Assembly (NCBI GenBank): GCA_016860845.1
Contig: BOKF01000014.1
Span: 1-64,000, forward strand
Origin: Chloroflexota bacterium
GTDB taxonomy: Bacteria; Chloroflexota; Anaerolineae; 4572-78; J111
Reading direction: 5' to 3'
DNA: 64,000 nucleotides
Below the pieces are notes generated by a model, which was not told where the DNA came from, did no database searches, and was given only the letters and a program-made list of their open reading frames with translations. Made by a program: the position numbers and the translations under genes. Within the stretch, counting starts at the first letter, position 1. Every line of letters starts with the position of its first letter. Shown piece after piece: positions 62,843-64,000 of this stretch.

Positions 62843-63757
62843 ATGGATTTTGTCGCCTTTTCCCTCATCATTGATGATATTGTTTTTCCCGATGGCCAAA
62901 CGGTAATGGGTGTCCTGGGCGGCGGCGGCCCCCAAACCGCGTTTGGTCTGAAACTGTGGGCTGAGCGGGTGGGGTTGGTGGGGGGTGTCGGCAGCGACCT
63001 GCCCCCGGCCGCTTTGGCCTGGCTGGAGGTAAGCGGTATTGATACCCAGGGCCTTCGCCATTCCGCCCAATGGCCAACGCCGCGCGCCTGGCAACTTTTG
63101 GAAGCCGATGGCCGCCGGACGCAGGTCTGGCGCATTCCCGGCCCGGCCATTGGCGCGCAGTTGGGACGCCGGCTGGAGTACCTGCCGCCCCCTTATCGCC
63201 GGACACGCGGCTTTCATTTGGGCGTCCACCCTGAGGAGCCAGACCTTGATTTTATGAAAGCTTTGCGGAGCGCCGGCGGTGTGATCAGCATTGAACCGTT
63301 CCGGCCCTCCGCTCGCTCCCTGAGTGAGATGGAACTGCGGGCGCTTGTCTCCACCGGGCAAATTTTCTCCCCCAACGAGGCGGAAGCGGCGTCCCTGGTC
63401 GGTCCAGGCGAGCCGTTGGAGTTAATCCGGCGGCTGGTGGCAGCCGGGGCTGAAATCGTGGCCTTGCGGCAAGGGGAAAAGGGAGCCACCGTCCATTGCA
63501 CCAGCAGCGGCGAAACCTGGCATATTCCGGCCTTTGAAACTTCAGTGGTGGATCCAACCGGCGCGGGCAATGCATTTTGCGGCGGTTTTCTGGCCGGTTG
63601 GGTTCAGACCGGCGCTCTGCGCCTGGCCGGGCTGTACGGCGTCGTCGCCGCCAGTTTCCTGGTGGAGCAGGTCGGCCTCCCGGCAGTGGGACGAAGAAGC
63701 GACGAGGCGAGGCGGCGGCTGGCAATTTTAGAAACCAAAACCACCCGACTGAATTAA
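62843..63757 (+). CDS. PfkB-family carbohydrate/nucleoside kinase
   Basis: A 304-residue PfkB kinase. It has a [25 protein letters not shown] block near residue 26 (in pieces), [10 protein letters not shown] near 134, [14 protein letters not shown] near 180 and the second PfkB signature [18 protein letters not shown] near 240, in which the usual catalytic Asp of GAGD is Asn (GAGN). It could be the pseudouridine kinase for psuG or a sugar kinase. The Asp-to-Asn change may lower activity. ATG 62843 is chosen. Confidence 0.8.
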   Translation: MDFVAFSLIIDDIVFPDGQTVMGVLGGGGPQTAFGLKLWAERVGLVGGVGSDLPPAALAWLEVSGIDTQGLRHSAQWPTPRAWQLLEADGRRTQVWRIPGPAIGAQLGRRLEYLPPPYRRTRGFHLGVHPEEPDLDFMKALRSAGGVISIEPFRPSARSLSEMELRALVSTGQIFSPNEAEAASLVGPGEPLELIRRLVAAGAEIVALRQGEKGATVHCTSSGETWHIPAFETSVVDPTGAGNAFCGGFLAGWVQTGALRLAGLYGVVAASFLVEQVGLPAVGRRSDEARRRLAILETKTTRLN

Positions 63758-63798
63758 TCCATTCGCCGTTCGCTATTCGCTATTCACCATTCGCTCTT

Positions 63799-63827
63799 TT
63801 GACACCTCCCCTTAGCTGCGTTACACT
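63799..63827 (+). promoter_or_regulatory. Promoter of the terminal lipoprotein gene
   Basis: TTGACA (63799-63804), 17 nt, TACACT (63822-63827). The expected start of transcription, about 7 nt on, coincides with the ATG at 63834, so the mRNA may be leaderless. Confidence 0.6.
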
Positions 63828-63833
63828 GGCGGC

Positions 63834-64000
63834 ATGCCTGTCCTCAAGTTGAAACAATCTTGGCTGTTCCCCATCGCGCTGCTGTTCCTCCTGGCGGCCT
63901 GCGTTCCGCCCACCCCGCCGCCGTCGCCCACGCCCTGGCCAACGGCGACGGCCACCCAAACTTCCACCCCTGCCCGAGCAGCCGCCACTCCTCGGCCTAC
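63834..64000 (+). CDS. Lipoprotein, 5' part only
   Basis: The first 55 codons of a gene that runs off the window. A signal peptide (WLFPIALLFLLAAC) ends in a lipobox with Cys23, followed by a Pro/Thr-rich linker (PPTPPPSPTPWPTATATQT). The mature domain is not in view. It is transcribed from the promoter at 63799-63827. Confidence 0.75.
   Translation, partial: MPVLKLKQSWLFPIALLFLLAACVPPTPPPSPTPWPTATATQTSTPARAAATPRP

Overview
The window is a contiguous stretch of bacterial chromosome with mid-range GC. It most resembles an Anaerolineae-type Chloroflexota genome. I infer this from the mix of delta-60-repeat secreted proteins with a YLPLILKP tail, membrane proteins carrying Thr/Pro-rich linkers, a Rieske-TPP fusion enzyme, many B12-binding radical SAM proteins, and intergenic spacers full of palindromes and tandem short repeats. 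No rRNA, tRNA or CRISPR array was recognised, so the taxonomy rests on gene style only.

Layout. 1-6.7 kb is a mobile/accessory zone: an IS110-type element with a structured upstream region, a PflX-type radical SAM gene, a MazEF pair, a complete IS1182-type element with 17-bp terminal inverted repeats, and a PD-(D/E)XK-like nuclease gene. The nuclease gene has the anatomy of an integron gene cassette, and the IS1182 element has split its attC site. 6.7-12.6 kb is an operon of a SNF2 helicase, a SWIM zinc-finger protein and an XPB-N-like protein. 12.7-24.6 kb is a long minus-strand catabolic operon: SorC-type regulator, GutM, a glucitol-family PTS permease (IIC, IIBC parts, IIA), a DXR-like/homoserine-dehydrogenase-like oxidoreductase, a degenerate class II aldolase, HPr, Enzyme I, a fused TPP-dependent E1 of acetoin/2-oxoacid dehydrogenase type, a lipoyl E2 and a second HPr. 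24.9-31.1 kb holds a pseudophosphatase/NHL membrane protein, guaA-xpt and a coiled-coil membrane protein. 31.4-41.6 kb carries a Rieske-TPP enzyme, mgtE with a structured leader, a delta-60 protein, an esterase, a membrane Fe-S oxidoreductase, a Cys-rich protein, an IscA-type protein and a DUF2203 protein. 42.3-58.2 kb is dominated by four B12-binding radical SAM proteins and one radical SAM/SPASM-like protein, interleaved with an LprG-like lipoprotein plus MFS pair, a DUF3352 protein, a broken toxin-antitoxin module, a Nudix hydrolase and an FHA/TolB-like membrane protein. 58.3-63.8 kb is a nucleoside/pseudouridine salvage cluster (ribokinase, MTA/SAH deaminase-like, PsuG, nucleoside hydrolase, PfkB kinase). 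The window ends inside a lipoprotein gene.

Most interesting systems. (1) The PTS operon can be read as a self-contained pathway for a branched polyol. If the substrate were 2-C-methyl-erythritol, the PTS would give methylerythritol phosphate, the DXR-like enzyme would give 1-deoxyxylulose 5-phosphate (an acyloin like acetoin), and the acetoin-dehydrogenase-like E1/E2 would cleave it to acetyl-CoA plus glyceraldehyde 3-phosphate. This is inference, but it uses most of the genes. (2) The nuclease gene is followed 3 nt after its stop by an attC-like site with matching core sites and an extrahelical base, interrupted by IS1182. (3) The radical SAM array surrounds an LprG-P55-like lipid export pair, which suggests an undescribed envelope-lipid or natural-product locus. 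Short palindromic and heptamer-type repeats fill the spacers and in two places lie in frame inside conserved genes (guaA and a radical SAM gene).
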